A DNA stretch of 64,000 nt from Scilla litardierei (lineage: Eukaryota; Streptophyta; Magnoliopsida; Asparagales; Asparagaceae). The notes beneath the pieces were generated by a model. That model had not been told where the DNA came from. It made no database searches and saw only the letters and a list, made by a program, of their open reading frames with translations. Within the stretch, counting starts at the first letter, position 1, and every line of letters starts with the position of its first letter. Below are positions 31,297 to 43,604 of the stretch, one piece after another. The stretch spans positions 278,869,043 to 278,933,042 of the forward strand of contig CM061142.1 in NCBI GenBank assembly GCA_030789695.1. The letters are read 5' to 3'. Both the position numbers and the translations under genes were made by a program.

Positions 31297-33353
31297 CCTC
31301 TCCAGCCAAAGGAATACATCACTCACCTTATGTTGCCCCATTGCTTACCCCCGCACATCTCAAACAATGATGGCTAAGTTGACACAAATGGTGGTCCTTG
31401 TTGGTTATTGAGTTCAAGACCAATATTGTTTTGATGATAGTCTATATTATGTTGTATGCTAATCATCTCATTTGTTTTATTCTCGGATTTATTATCTGCT
31501 TATCTTGATAAGGATATAAAACAATAGGTGATGGGATGATGATAGATGATGGTTCAAGACTTTGGAGCAAAAGCTTGCACGAAGAGATTGGACTTCATAT
31601 GTAATTTTATGTTTTCTTCTTGTATTTTTGCTCTTTATTTCATAGAATATTTGTACACTTGAATAGATGCACATACACTTATACATATGCATCATATCCA
31701 TCTTAGGGTTCCTTAGAAATCATGTAGAGCCCATCACATTTGGTACATTGCTCAAAACACACTTGGGTGTGCTTTTTGGAGCTGGACAGACGACTGGTGA
31801 AGGGTCACCAGACGCCTGGTGATGGGTCACCAGACGCCTGGTGTTTCAGCTTTTTGATTAAGCTTGACACAGCCATGTGTCAGTCGCCTAATGGTCTATG
31901 TCCAGGCATCCGAACAGTGATTCAGACGTCTGGGTCATGGGCTTCAGGCGCTTGGACAGATTGAGCCAACTTCTTGTGCTCTCTGTTTATTGAATCCATT
32001 TGTGGTAGATGTCTGAAGAAGGCTTTCCAGACGTCTGCACAGTGGTCTAGATGTCTAATAAGTGTTCATCAGACGTCTGACGCTTGGAGATTGGACTTTC
32101 CTTCATCCGTCCATCTCATTCTGCCTGACGCCTGATGCTTTGTTCTTAGGTGCCTGAGCAGCTGATCAGGCGCCTGGGAACATAAATCCAAACGTCTAGT
32201 TGCTAGAGTGTTGGCCTAGTTAGCCTAATAACTAGGTCACACTTTTAATTTTGATGATGATAAAAAAGTTATGCTGTGGGCCTAATGTTTTCATTAAATT
32301 ATTTTAGGGCCAATTGTGCAAAAGAAATTGTTTGTGCAAAATAGAAATAATGGGTGGACAATTGTGCAAAAAGAAATTCAAAAAGAGTTCTACATCATAA
32401 ACAATTATTCATGCACCATGAAGATGAAGATTTGATTAGTCAAAGATTGAAGATTTGATTGATTAAAAAGTGGTTTTATCAAATGAGAAGACCTGTCTTC
32501 AATAGGATTTGACTAAGTCAAAGATTGAAGATTTGATTGGATTTTAAAGAGGAAATCTAATTTAAAAGGAGTTCCATCTTAAGATGAATCCTATCGTTAA
32601 TAAGATTAAATACTCTCCTATTTAAACACACATTAATGCACAATGAAGATTTGATTGAAGATTTGATCGAAGATTTGAAGAATAAGTTTTCTAATTGAAG
32701 AGAAACTCCAATCTCTTTAAAATGAGAAGATTCCGCCCTTGGAGAACTATTCCTAAGCATCCCAAAGAGCCAAAAAAAACTCCAAAGATCATCTCCTCCA
32801 TTGCTGGCAGAATTTCTCTCCTCCAAGCTACAAAAAGATCATCAATTTCGTAGGAAGAAGAAGATGCTCTACAGACGATACTGAAAAGTGAATAAATCTT
32901 GATTCAAAGCTCCGATCGACGAACCGTTTGCACCTTGATGACCAAAAATTCACTCTATGCAACAGTGATATTTATCTTCTGATCAGCCAAAAAAAATCCA
33001 AATTCAGCAGTTGTGCAAAGCAGTCCTTGCAGATTTCAGCTTGTGCAGCGAACTTCAGAGGAGCATAATTCTTGATCCAGAGCTCGGATCAACAAACCAT
33101 TTGTGCCTAAATGTTCACACCATAACGTTTTATGTGTCCATATTTTCTATACTTTTACGGCATGATTTCATAGCATTTTCATTGTCCAAAGTTTACTTTT
33201 CTATACTTTATCGTGCATGTCACGATATATTTGATTCTCGTGGAGATTTGTGTATTTTAAGGAAATTTGGAGCGATTCAGAGAAAATTAGAGACATGGAC
33301 ACATCCAAACTTGCTAGAGCATTAATGACAAGGTCTACTCGATGCTTAACGAG
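31297..33353. mobile_element. Unresolved LTR-like sequence with a CAGACGTCTG dyad array
   Basis: No gene is visible. Two TGTTGG... starts, at 31399 and 32210, each lead within 50 bases into a TTTTGATGATG phrase, as SIRE-like LTRs often do. Between them lies a dyad array. Right of 32300 the sequence is AT-rich with many GAAGATTTGATTG words and two related phrases near 32905 and 33075. I could not pair LTRs or find a primer-binding site, so this may be solo or eroded LTR material. Confidence 0.4.
31787..32203. repeat. Array of CAGACGTCTG / CAGGCGCCTG dyads
   Basis: About a dozen 10-12 base dyads with the pattern CAGRCGYCTG occur in 415 bases, for example near 31809, 31830, 31922, 32029, 32073 and 32167. 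Variants are separated by TGGTCAT- or GGTGAAGGGTC-like spacers. Confidence 0.75.
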
Positions 33354-34734
33354 TGATTGAACTGGAGGACGCGCAAGGAGCACGCCTTCCACTCCCAAGC
33401 GTAGAAGCGTCAATGCAATAAAAAATAACCGGTGAGTACCGGGTCGGATCACAGGGACAAGTCGTTCTACATTCACAAGTTTGATCGATAAAGAAAAATA
33501 AAGCGTATTACAACCACCTCGCTAACGGTGGAAAAGTGGGAAAAATGTGTGGTGAAACTACACTCCTAGCATATGCACTAAGGGTGGAGAGCCGAATCGG
33601 CAAGTAAGGAGGAGGACTCATGTGGTGTGTGTGAATGAGGCCGTGGGCGTGGGAATTCATCCCAAATATAACTCAATTGATATCCCGGCTAAGGGACGAT
33701 CAATCGGAGGATGCAGTATTTCATCGAACTTGCTGGGTGCAATAAGTAATGAATGAAACTCATATGAGTAATAAACAATGAGCACATTAGAGCGGGTCCA
33801 CTAGGATGAGCCTATCTTTGGATTTTCCCTTAGGGTTCCAAAAAACAAACCTAACTCAAAACTTCATCCACAATTTAGAAAATGAAAATGTGCTAGAGAT
33901 GAAATTCGCAACCCAATAACAACAAGCACAACACAACCACACAAGAAATATTCAAAAATTCATAATGAAAAGGAGAAGTTTTTACTCAAAACAAGCATCC
34001 AATTACAACACAAAAATCTAAATCAAAATACACGAGAGAATGGAGAGATTTCACCCAAGTGTCACTCCAAGATGAGTACTTCCACTCTCAAATGACCCTC
34101 CAAACTCCAAGCTTCATCAACCTTTCCCAATGGCCTCCAAGCTTTGTCCTAAGCTCTAAAAAATCAAAAAACGAAGAAAACCCAAAACTGGTCGCTGGAA
34201 TTCGCAAATAACCCAAAAAATGGGTTGCGGGTCAAATTTGTGGGTTGCGAGTCGGGCGATGGCCGCCCGACCCACGGGATTCGAAAGCCAGCAAAAAGGA
34301 GTGATCAGCTAGGGGCGCACGCGGAGCGCGCGCCCCCGCCCCCCGTGCACGTGCTTTCGTTTATTTTTTTTCATAATTGCGGCGCCCCGCTCAGCGAGCG
34401 GGCCGCGGGCAGATAGGCCCCAAATACATTTTTTTTGTTTTTATTTTTTTTAAAAATCCCAGAATTACTTTCTTGCTCCAAATAAATCCCCAAAAATAAC
34501 TCCGAGCTCCAGAAAATTCTGGAAAAATTCCAGAAAATCCAGAAAAATCCCAGGAGTACCTGAAAAATAAGGGGAGCAAAAACTAGTCTATATAAACCAC
34601 ATTTTATGTATAAAATAAAAATAGACTTTAATAATTCACGATATCACAAATACGCATGTATCAAGCCAAAATTAACATGATCTACACATAAAATGCCCAG
34701 AAATGGGGGAATATGCAATTTATATCCCGAATCA
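33354..34734 (-). mobile_element. 3' LTR of the gag-only Athila-like element
   Basis: The LTR is 1381 bases, starting TGATTGAACTGG and ending GAATCA on the plus strand, followed by TACCCCCCAACTAG, the complement of a polypurine tract. On the minus strand it reads TGATTCGGG...TTCAATCA. It has no long ORF. Oligo-A and AGAAATTCC-like words are abundant near 34430-34560. Confidence 0.75.
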
Positions 34735-36495
34735 TACCCCCCAACTAGCTTTTTGCTAGTCCCTAGCAAAATATGCGATAAATTCGGATTAGTGAAAACA
34801 TGCACCAAACTCACGATATCCTCATGGCATACCCCAAATGATATTTCCAAATGATTTCAAAGCTAATATACCCAATGTATGAAAACTAATAACAAATGAC
34901 ACTCCCCTCAATCCAATTCAAAGAAAAGTAAAGTAATAAGCACCGTATCCCATTCTTTGGGATATATCACAAATGGCAAAGTTTCTAACTTTTATGGAAA
35001 TGGGCAAAACAAAAGAAATTCCTCTAAGTGGTGGGAGATAAGATTGCATCGCTCATGTTGCTTATTGTTTCATTATTCATTCATTATTTTCTTTTTTTGT
35101 ATTCTTCTTTTTTTATGTTTATGTTTTGCATTCACGCGATAATGCCCTGAAATGCAAACACCGCCACCTTTGCATACACGTGATAAAGCTATATAGGCAA
35201 AGGGATGGAATGATCTCCTAACTCTCATCTTTGGCGTCCTTCCCAATGTTTCGTGGGACACCGACTACTCAATTTGATTAGGAAAACCATTCACTTATAT
35301 AACTCTCTTTCTCATTCTAAACATGAATTATCAACTCATCCACCCACTCCTTAAGAGGAAAACAAAACATGCACCATATGGCCACACCCAATCCAATTAA
35401 AAACTACAACATTCATCCCAACGCATGCAATCACTTACACCAAACTTTTCCCAAATTATCTCAAATAGAGTGTCAACTCTAAAATAGTTTCATACATGGC
35501 ATATTAACATTTGACTCCAAATTGGAAAAGAAATTAAAACGTGCCAATCAAACATCGAAGAAGTTGATACCAAAATAATAATCCGAAAAAAATTGCATGA
35601 CATTAAAGCATGTAGGGACTACGCATGAAGCTAGCGGCATAGGGACAAGGAGGAAAAATATGATATGCAATAAAGAGCAATGGGTGATGACAAAATAGAG
35701 GTATCTAAATTTTTTTTTGCTAAAATCAAAAATCCTAGCAATCCTAAATATTCTAACACTCTCCAAATAAACATTGTCCTCAATGTTGGAAGAGTATTAG
35801 ATCTCACAAAAGATCCTATAAAAGAAAAGAAAAGCATACGAAAACACTAAAATAAAACATTTATTTTTTTACACTATTGGAAAGAACACTCCGTGGAAAA
35901 AGGCAGATCTCGAATGTATAACGGTGGTGGCAACTGATCGATCATATTCTTTTGCTCCTCTGCCAGCTACTTTGGAGCTAGGCATCCACCGACCTCCTTG
36001 GCTTCCAGCAATGCAACTCCCAGTGTCCCCTTTGGATAATATGTGTAATGTGGGAGATGAGTTGCATCAATCCAAGTCATGTCCTCATGCACTGCAAAAG
36101 CATTCCAAAAAAGGTCGTCAAAACAAATAAAAGAATGTAAATGCAATGGACGAAAATCTGAAGCAAATGTATATGGAAGTGAAAATTTGGGTTCAGAAAT
36201 GCAAGGCATGAGATGGTGGGAACTTCTCTGAATACTGGTGCTAGGTGTGGCATGATATGCTGCCTCAGGAGGAGGGGGAAATCGGCCGCAGATGAGAATC
36301 TGGAGGAGACGACAGCTCAGGCTCAACGTAAACCATCTCGCAATCGCCCTCGCTTTCAGAAAGTGTAGTCTCTGTAGACCTCCCCAGACTATGAAGTGTA
36401 TCCTAAAAATCTCCATTAATGATGGCATGGTGCGTATCCTGAGGTAAAGGGTAAATGACCTGCTACACTGAAGTAGGAGGAAGGTCTGACTCGGG
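34735..36495 (-). other. Interior between gag and the 3' LTR of the Athila-like element
   Basis: On the minus strand the phrase CATTGAGGACAATGTTTATTTG (reverse of about 35766-35787) is typical of the region after the coding part of Athila-type elements. One 153-codon open stretch on the minus strand (35967-36428) ends in HLPHYTYYPKGTLGVALLEAKEVGG-like residues. I do not recognise a domain, and it may be a remnant of an extra ORF. No reverse transcriptase or integrase motif is present. Confidence 0.45.
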
Positions 36496-37043
36496 CTACG
36501 TCATGGTCTGTAAACTCACTTCCTCGCCCAAATCATCCTCATCATCGTCAAAGAAAACTCTCTCAGCAGTCCGTCCCATGCACTTGTACACCTCAAAATA
36601 GGTGGATGTAGTAGACGGGAAACATAACTCAGGCTCTCCAATATCATCCATATCGCTCATGCCTTCACATGCATCCACCACAACATCACCACCAACATAA
36701 AAATGCATCATGTCATTAACATGGTCGATACGCACTCCATCCATCTCCTCCGGCTCATCCAAATATATATGCTCAAATTCCTCTACTTGGCCCCAATGCA
36801 CACTCTTCACATGTTTCTCTTGGTATTCCATAGGGTCACATTGGAATGAGCCCTCAGCTGGCTCCTCAGGTTGGTCCTGGACCTGCTGGACTGTCTTCTC
36901 ATACTCTGCAAGGTCCCTCAGGTAACACCATGAATCCTCGGTCGAAGAATCAAAGAACTCCCCACCACAACTCATCTGCATAAAATCATGCCCAGAAGGT
37001 AGTAATCCCATGTAGAAGATCTGCAGGAGATGATCCTCGTGAA
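36496..37043 (-). pseudogene. C-terminal half of the Athila-like gag
   Basis: The frame continues from 46049 across the Copia insertion after one AGCTC copy is removed. It starts FHEDHLLQIFYMGLLPSG, matching the FYNGL-type segment that follows CPHHG in Athila gag. It ends in a strongly acidic Asp/Glu tail with a stop at 36496. No CCHC zinc knuckle is seen, so RNA binding may rely on another region or is lost. Confidence 0.65.
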
Positions 37044-38373
37044 AGCTCTGTAGGAGGATATATGCCCATTAGGCAATTTATCCTAAGTATATGTCTTGTT
37101 CATACTGTATATGGTACCTATTATTCTAAGTATAAAATCATTCGTATTAATATACTTAGATAATATCCATAGACTTATAGTTAGGTCCTTACGTATCTAG
37201 ATAAGATCTCGATTATGATTAAGTAAGCGACCGAATAGAAACGCAAGTCTTAAACAGTTCGTGGTCATAGATAGATGTGTCGAGAACTGGATATTGACAC
37301 ATTGGATAGACCACTATGTATTAGTTTTACCTTAGGGTAATGATGATCGCATAGTCATTTGACTTGGTGAAGTCGGAGACGAGACACAGGTGCTCATTGG
37401 AGAATGAGTTCACTGAACGACCAAATTAGAATTATTAAATGGTTAAACTTTAACTGAACTGTCTTTAATAACTCTAGGGTGATGATAGGTTAACTAGTCC
37501 TTATGACCTGAAGTCATTTGTACGAACCTGTGAGTGAACTATGTAGCTTAGACCTATGATCTAGCTTCGAGGCTAGGCCTGCTGAAAGATCTTAGGTTGA
37601 GTTGCACCCGAAACTCTCAAGACAAGTAGATGAATAAGATGGGATTCGCCACTTCTGTTAAAGGGAAGTTAGTGTTACAGGCTCAGTACGGTCTTTATGT
37701 TAATCCTCGGCCGAGGTACGTTGTAAGAAGTACAACGTGAATACAACAAAGATCGCCGTATACTGACCAATGTTGTCTAATAGGGTTGACAGTAAACCAT
37801 ACCCTAGGCCAACTGGAACACAGTCTTGACGAAGAGACTATAGCTAACGGAGTTCATCACTGACACAGCCAATGTAATCCCAATGATGCTTTTGTCAAAG
37901 GGTTAATCATGTTATGATGATTCTGAAACAAGGACGACAGCTACTGCTCGTGGTGATCGTCGTCTAGGGGTTCCGAGCCCCAACCTGTAGTAAGGTCAGG
38001 CTGTAGGGTCTCACACCGAGTTGCGTTCGTGTCTTAGTAATAGGAAGATTAATTGATAGAAATTCATTTGATGATATTGAATAGTTAATATTCACAAAGC
38101 TTGTTGTGAAAATTAGTCGTTATAGCAATAGGGACAAATGTTGCATCTGATGCAAACAATAATTAAACGTGTTGTAAATTAGTTACGACAAATTTAGTAG
38201 GAACAAATATATTGGAAAGGGTTACCTGGCTGATGGGATCATCCTGGTCTAAATACAGGTTCAAACCGCGTCCAAATCGGAGCTCAAACGAGCCCAGAAA
38301 CGTGAAAATAGTTCAAGGCAATGTGGGTTAGACCCAATGGGCTAACAAGCCCATACCCAGAGGCAAAACAGGC

Positions 38374-38567
38374 GCGGCCCGCTGGCCACAGTGGGCTAAC
38401 GCTGTACAGCGGGCACAACTCGCTGCACAACGGGCAGCGCCCGCTGTCCGTAGTGGGCCAGCGCCCGCTGCTCGCAGCGGGCCCGGCCCACTGCAGCAGC
38501 GGGCGGGTGGCCCTCCTCCAGTGCCTTGGGTGGGCGCGCCCGCTAAGCTTAGCGGGCGCGCCCGCAA
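38374..38567. repeat. GC-rich dyad array with a 32-base perfect palindrome
   Basis: CAGCGGGC and GCCCGCTG words alternate through the segment. It ends in a perfect 32-base palindrome at 38532-38563, whose left half is GGGCGCGCCCGCTAAG. The partner LTR carries the same palindrome with one mismatch at about 45047-45075 and a shorter array (44922-45075). Confidence 0.9.
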
Positions 38568-38990
38568 CTTAAGTTAATTTTAGGATTTTTGAAACCCCAA
38601 AAAAAGGGCTACGAAAGTTGATTTTTTGCCCAACTTTGGGCAATTGTTTGAGGGGTCAAACGAAGTCGAAATTCGTCGCCGTTGGTTCCTACGCGTTCAC
38701 CATTCGAAGCCCTTCGGATTTATAGCTTGTTTGGTGTCTAAAGTTTAATGAGCGAAGAGAATTAATTAGTTAAAGTTTGCTTTTATGATAAGCTCACTTA
38801 AACTACAAATTAAGCGAAATTGGCTTAATTGAATTTTCCTCTCATTTTCAAAAGTCCCACATTGCTCACAATGAAAGAGTGAGTGCCGACTCCCTATATA
38901 AACAGGGGTGCACTCTCTTCGTTGAAAAAGGCACCAAGTCCTCGATCAAGTAGCTCCAAACTTTTAGAGCAAGCTCGATCGGCGACTAAA

Positions 38991-38993
<3 letters not shown>

Positions 38994-39069
<76 letters not shown>
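38994..39069 (+). repeat. CT microsatellite in the 5' LTR leader
   Basis: About 76 bases of CT repeats. The corresponding tract in the right LTR (45504-45547) has about 44, so repeat number changed after the two LTRs were made identical at insertion. Confidence 0.95.
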
Positions 39070-39071
<2 letters not shown>

Positions 39072-39571
39072 TATTCTCCGGAGTAGTCCTAGCAAGACTA
39101 CAAAGGGGGTTTGGATTTCGATCCAGACGTCTAAGACGCGGGTTCTACTCAAGTGAAACTTTCTACCGCGTGTGATCGGCTCGGAGGCAAAAGTCGGTTC
39201 GGGCGGATCGGTTCGAGGGTGTGAGGCGGCTCAGACGGATCGAGTCAAGGCGGCTCGGCTACGAGGAGCTTCAGAAGACGGTGCGGTACATCTTGCCTGC
39301 TCCAGGGCCAAAAGTCCAGGTATGTGGTTAAGTAATTTTTAGTGTAGATTTAATTTGTCGCTTTAGAATAGATCCCTCTTGGGGTGGTCAGATCCACCCC
39401 AAGTTGGCATAGATCGGGCTAGGTTCTGGCTCCCTCAGAGCCTAGCTAAATTGTTTAGCTAGCTTAAAAAGTTTTGTTTTTGATTTTTCGCTGTGTTTTA
39501 CACCCCTGTGGTCCGTCCGACTTAGGACGGACACAGACCCGAGCTCTGAGGGTCCGCCAAAACCCCAACAG

Positions 39572-39584
39572 TGGTATCAGAGCC
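39572..39584 (+). promoter_or_regulatory. tRNA-Met primer-binding site of the gag-only Copia element
   Basis: TGGTATCAGAGCC lies one base after the 5' LTR, the standard Copia primer site. Confidence 0.9.
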
Positions 39585-41525
39585 ACGGTTATGCTTTTGA
39601 TCTATTTAAGCGATGTCTTTTAAATCTTTAAATTGCTTAATTATAAACATACAAACTATTTTAGCTTTACGTTAAAATTAGTTTAAAATTGTTTTGTGTT
39701 TTAAAAATTGTTTTTGAAACACGAAATTTTTTTTGGGGACAATTTAATTTTATGGGATAAATTTTAAATGGGTCTCTAATGTTTAAATGCTTTATAAAAT
39801 TTTTTATGAGATATAATATTTTTTTGAGCATTTAAATGTTTATGTAACTTTAAGGAATATTTTATTTTGGAAGTTTAATTTTCTTAAATTACATAAAGGT
39901 TAGAAATTTTTTAAATAACTTTATTTGAAAGCTTTTAAATCAATTTCTAATGATTTTAAAAGTGTTTTAAAATTGCTTTAGTGGATATGTAAATTATAGA
40001 AATATTTTATTTTCATAAGATGAAAAGATAAATTAGTTTCTTTTAAATTACATATATGTTTCTAGATTATTTATGCGATATTTTAATCCTAGAAATGATT
40101 GATTAAAATTTTAAAGGCTAGGGTTTAAAATTATTTGATAATTTTATGATACCTAATTTTATGTGATAAAGTGTTTTGAAGATTTAAATTTTGATCTTTA
40201 AATTTAATTGTTAAATTTTACATTTGCGTGTTATTTATTATGTAGATAATTTTAAACTTGCAAATACTCATTATATGTCACTAAATGAAACTTTTATTTA
40301 TGCGGATAAATTAGTTGTTTTATTTTCTTTTAATGGACATGTTGAATAATGTATTCATGAACCCTTTTTGGTTAGCCATTAAATGATTAAAAGTTTATGA
40401 GATGAAATTTTAATAAACTAGTGACATGTTATGTTTTATAAACAAAAACAACATCAAAACCTAATAACAGATTAGGGTAGTCCCTTTGATTGTCAATCAT
40501 TTCATTAAATCGTTTAATTGATGATTTTCATAAAAGACTAATGTTGAAACATGTTGTAATTGTTTTATAAAATCCTAATTAGATTGGGGTAGCACGTTGA
40601 ACGAATGAACCTTATAGTTGATAAGGACTTAATAAAAATTGTTCAACCAATCCATAAAATTTCGAATTTTAGGATCCACTAGTTGATAAGGATTAACTAG
40701 TTTTCTTAATTAAAAGCCATTTAGTTGTTTGGACGAACATAAAATTGAAGAAAACTCCTTCAATGGATCATGATGTCGGTGAATGTGCTTGGCTAAGTTT
40801 GCTGGACCAACCTAGCTAGACTAGGTACTAAGTGGTCCTGGCTTAGTCAATTCCCTGGCCGCGTCCGCTGGACCGCAAGGACTCGATTCATGACTGTGTA
40901 AGTCCATCGACTATACCTACGTTAAATACGATAATAATCTTGTTCAAGATAAATCGTAGCCCTCCTTATTTTAGGAGTTGGCAACTGTAAGAAACCTGTT
41001 ACGGTTGTTGAGCTACACTCAAGCCGTGACATGTCAATCTTAAAGAAACCGATTTCTTGATTAACATCTTGACCTGACTAAAATCGGTGTATCAACCTCC
41101 GAGAATCGGCATAAGTCTACCCAAGAATGTAGTCTAAGTCCTGACCCAAACCGACGTGTCATGCATACACGAGCAGCGGGGCAAGTCAGGCTAGACACGA
41201 AAACAAGGGTACGACTAGGCTAGCCATTGTGATCTGGATGAGCACACTATGATCACAAATGACTAGGGCTAAAATCGATAGGAAATCATAATTAATATGA
41301 TTGACGACAAGTTCGTCTACCGACTGCAGAGTCGGACAACTTGTTGAGACACACTCATGGTTGTCAGACTCAGGGTAATCAGATCACTCTCTCACAAATG
41401 TTATTATATAATAAATTGTTTATTATTATGGCTTTAATAAATTTAGTGGGAGAATATAGTTTTATTAAAACTATTAAAACTATACAACGAACATATACTG
41501 ACTAAAGTATCTATAAAAATGCAGA
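39585..41525 (+). other. AT-rich leader of the gag-only Copia element
   Basis: This is 1.9 kb of AT-rich sequence with no ORF of note before gag. The first 900 bases are dominated by TTTTAAAT- and TTTAAAGA-like words. Two similar phrases around TAGTTGATAAGG occur near 40613 and 40680. Confidence 0.6.
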
Positions 41526-42351
41526 ATGGATTCGGGTCTTAGATATATGGTTGAGAAGAATGTGCTCGATGAAACGAACTACAAAGACTGGCTTAGGAAC
41601 ATTAAGTTGGTCCTTTCCCTAGCCGGGATTGGATACGTACTGTTTGAGGACGCTCCGGAGAAGCCCGATGACGATTCGACCTTCGAGGAAAAGGAAGCCT
41701 ATAAGCTATACCAGAGGGATGCAGAGAAGGCCAGGTGCCTTACTCTGGATTCGATGAGTAACGAACTGTAGAGGAAGCATGAACATATGGATGTTCAAAG
41801 TATGCTTCTTAATGCACAAGAGTTATACGGCAAGCGATCTAGAGCTGCCAAGTTCGAAGCCACTAGCAACCTCTGGGGCACAAAGATGGAGGCAGGGCCC
41901 GTACAAGATCATGTTATCAAGATGATCAGGTACGTAGAGGACGCTGCCCAGTTAGGATTTGTCCTGGACAATGAGATGTCCGTAGACATTATCCTTAAGT
42001 CTTTAACTCCTGAATTTAAGCCTTTCATCACTGGTTTTATAATGAACAGTCTTGAAACGGATCTTCCTGGTCTCCTCAATATACTTATGCAGTTTGAGGA
42101 GATTGAGAAGAAGCCGACTGCATTGGTTGTTTGCTCTGCTTCTTCCGACTAGCCGAAAGACAAAGGTAAGAAGAGGCAGGTCCCACAACCTGCAAAGGCG
42201 AAGAAAGGGAAGAAAAAGACTAAAGGGGCCCGTCAAAATCTGAGTGCTTCTATTGCCATAAGATTGGCCACTGGAAGAGGAACTGTAAGATCTATCTTGC
42301 AGAGAAGAAGAAGGGGCATACTGATGCCTCTACCTCAGGTACAACAAATTA
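41526..42351 (+). pseudogene. Copia gag with one premature stop and one frameshift
   Basis: ATG 41526 opens a gag frame (NVLDETNYKDWLRNIKLVL, typical of Copia gag N-termini) that meets a TAG at 41769. The same frame resumes as RKHEHMDVQSMLL and runs to a TAG at 42150. The CCHC knuckle CFYCHKIGHWKRNC (about 42245-42286) is in another frame. The first stop would be CAG (Gln) with one C-to-T change, as expected in this position of the family. After the knuckle the frame ends in TSGTTN at about 42351. No protease, integrase or reverse transcriptase follows. Related gag-only elements are known in plants as TR-GAG types. Confidence 0.75.
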
Positions 42352-43604
42352 AATTCAATGAAGTGTAATTATTTCCAATCATATAGTATGAGATACTGAG
42401 ACATATGTGTAATGTATACATATGGCTGATATGAAGCGAAGATTGGGAGAAGTTCGGAGGATGGCCGTCAATCTGAGCAATCGTTGCTGCTGGGGCCGTT
42501 CAAAGACTTCGAGAGACATGATCGAGAAGGATATGATACTAAATTTTAGTTGAATAAAATGTATCATTCTTCCCAATGAAAACAATGATTGAGTGTTCTA
42601 CACACAAAGTTTATTTGATAAACAAATTACGATTCATCTTTATGAATCCGTTGTTTTTAATGAATGTCATGGAAATTGTGTTCTTCTGTTGAAATTGAAA
42701 TTTGATTGAGATTGGCTTAAATTTTCTGTGACTGTGGCTTTCTGAGTTGGTTGCGATAATTCTCGAATTATGATGTGAAGCTTCGAAAAATGTTGTTTTT
42801 GGAGCTGACTTAATGTTATAGTCAATCTGTAGTTAAATATAGGTTCCATGAGCGTATAAATTGTGTGTGATCACAATTATATGCATATTAAAATTAATTC
42901 TTAATAAACTACATTTGGTTATTAAAGAGTTAATATTAAATGTGGTTAAGGGAAAAGTACAGTGTAGGACGTTTGTTTGAGTGAGTCAATGTCAAGATTC
43001 CTTAAACCGATCTTGACTTGACTCATTCGTCAAACCGAACCTGACACTAGTATATTCCATCTAAAGCACTTACCAAATGGTTATATCTTCGTATATATAA
43101 TCTAAATATGATTTAGATATAATATTGAAGTATTTAACCACGTAATTCTTAAAGTCAGTGGGAGCTAGCTCGTATACTTAGTTCCGCTTTCTCGGACTAA
43201 GTAAAAGGGATTTCCAACTTATATAAATCATCTATATAAAACATTGAATCAAAATCGTTTTGATTTAATCGTATATAGAGACTAAGGGTGTCGTATATGT
43301 ACTTGACATATTGACACAAGAAAATTGGAATGAGCTGAAACTGACTTATAAAAATGTTAGACCCTACATCTAGATTGTATAAGCTAATTGTTAGCTAATA
43401 CAAAGAAAGGAAAAATTGATCCAGATCATTTTTCAAGGGATCAACCTTGTGTGATCAAGATATGTATTAATTAATCCATTAAAATACAATTGTAGATACT
43501 CGTTAGTAAATCCACTCTTAGGTTTGTCATATAAATGTCAAAGTGACTGATATGCTATACCGGTATGAGATACCGAGATAAATAGCCTAAGTGCAAGTGG
43601 GAGA
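42352..43604 (+). other. Interior after gag of the gag-only Copia element
   Basis: This is 1.25 kb without coding signal, where pol would be expected. It ends with the purine tract AAGTGGGAGA before the right LTR. Confidence 0.65.

Larger units (their letters stand above)
37049..39570 (+). mobile_element. 5' LTR of the gag-only Copia element
   Basis: It contains a GC-rich dyad array (38374-38567), a TATATAAA box near 38895 and a long CT microsatellite in the leader (38994-39069). It is 2522 bases, compared with 2444 for the right LTR. The CT tract and a deletion in the dyad array account for most of the difference. Confidence 0.9.

Noticed and set aside
30577..31377. Several ORFs of about 180-250 codons spanning the N run
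   Set aside because: Their length is created by undetermined bases; there is no sequence to support them.
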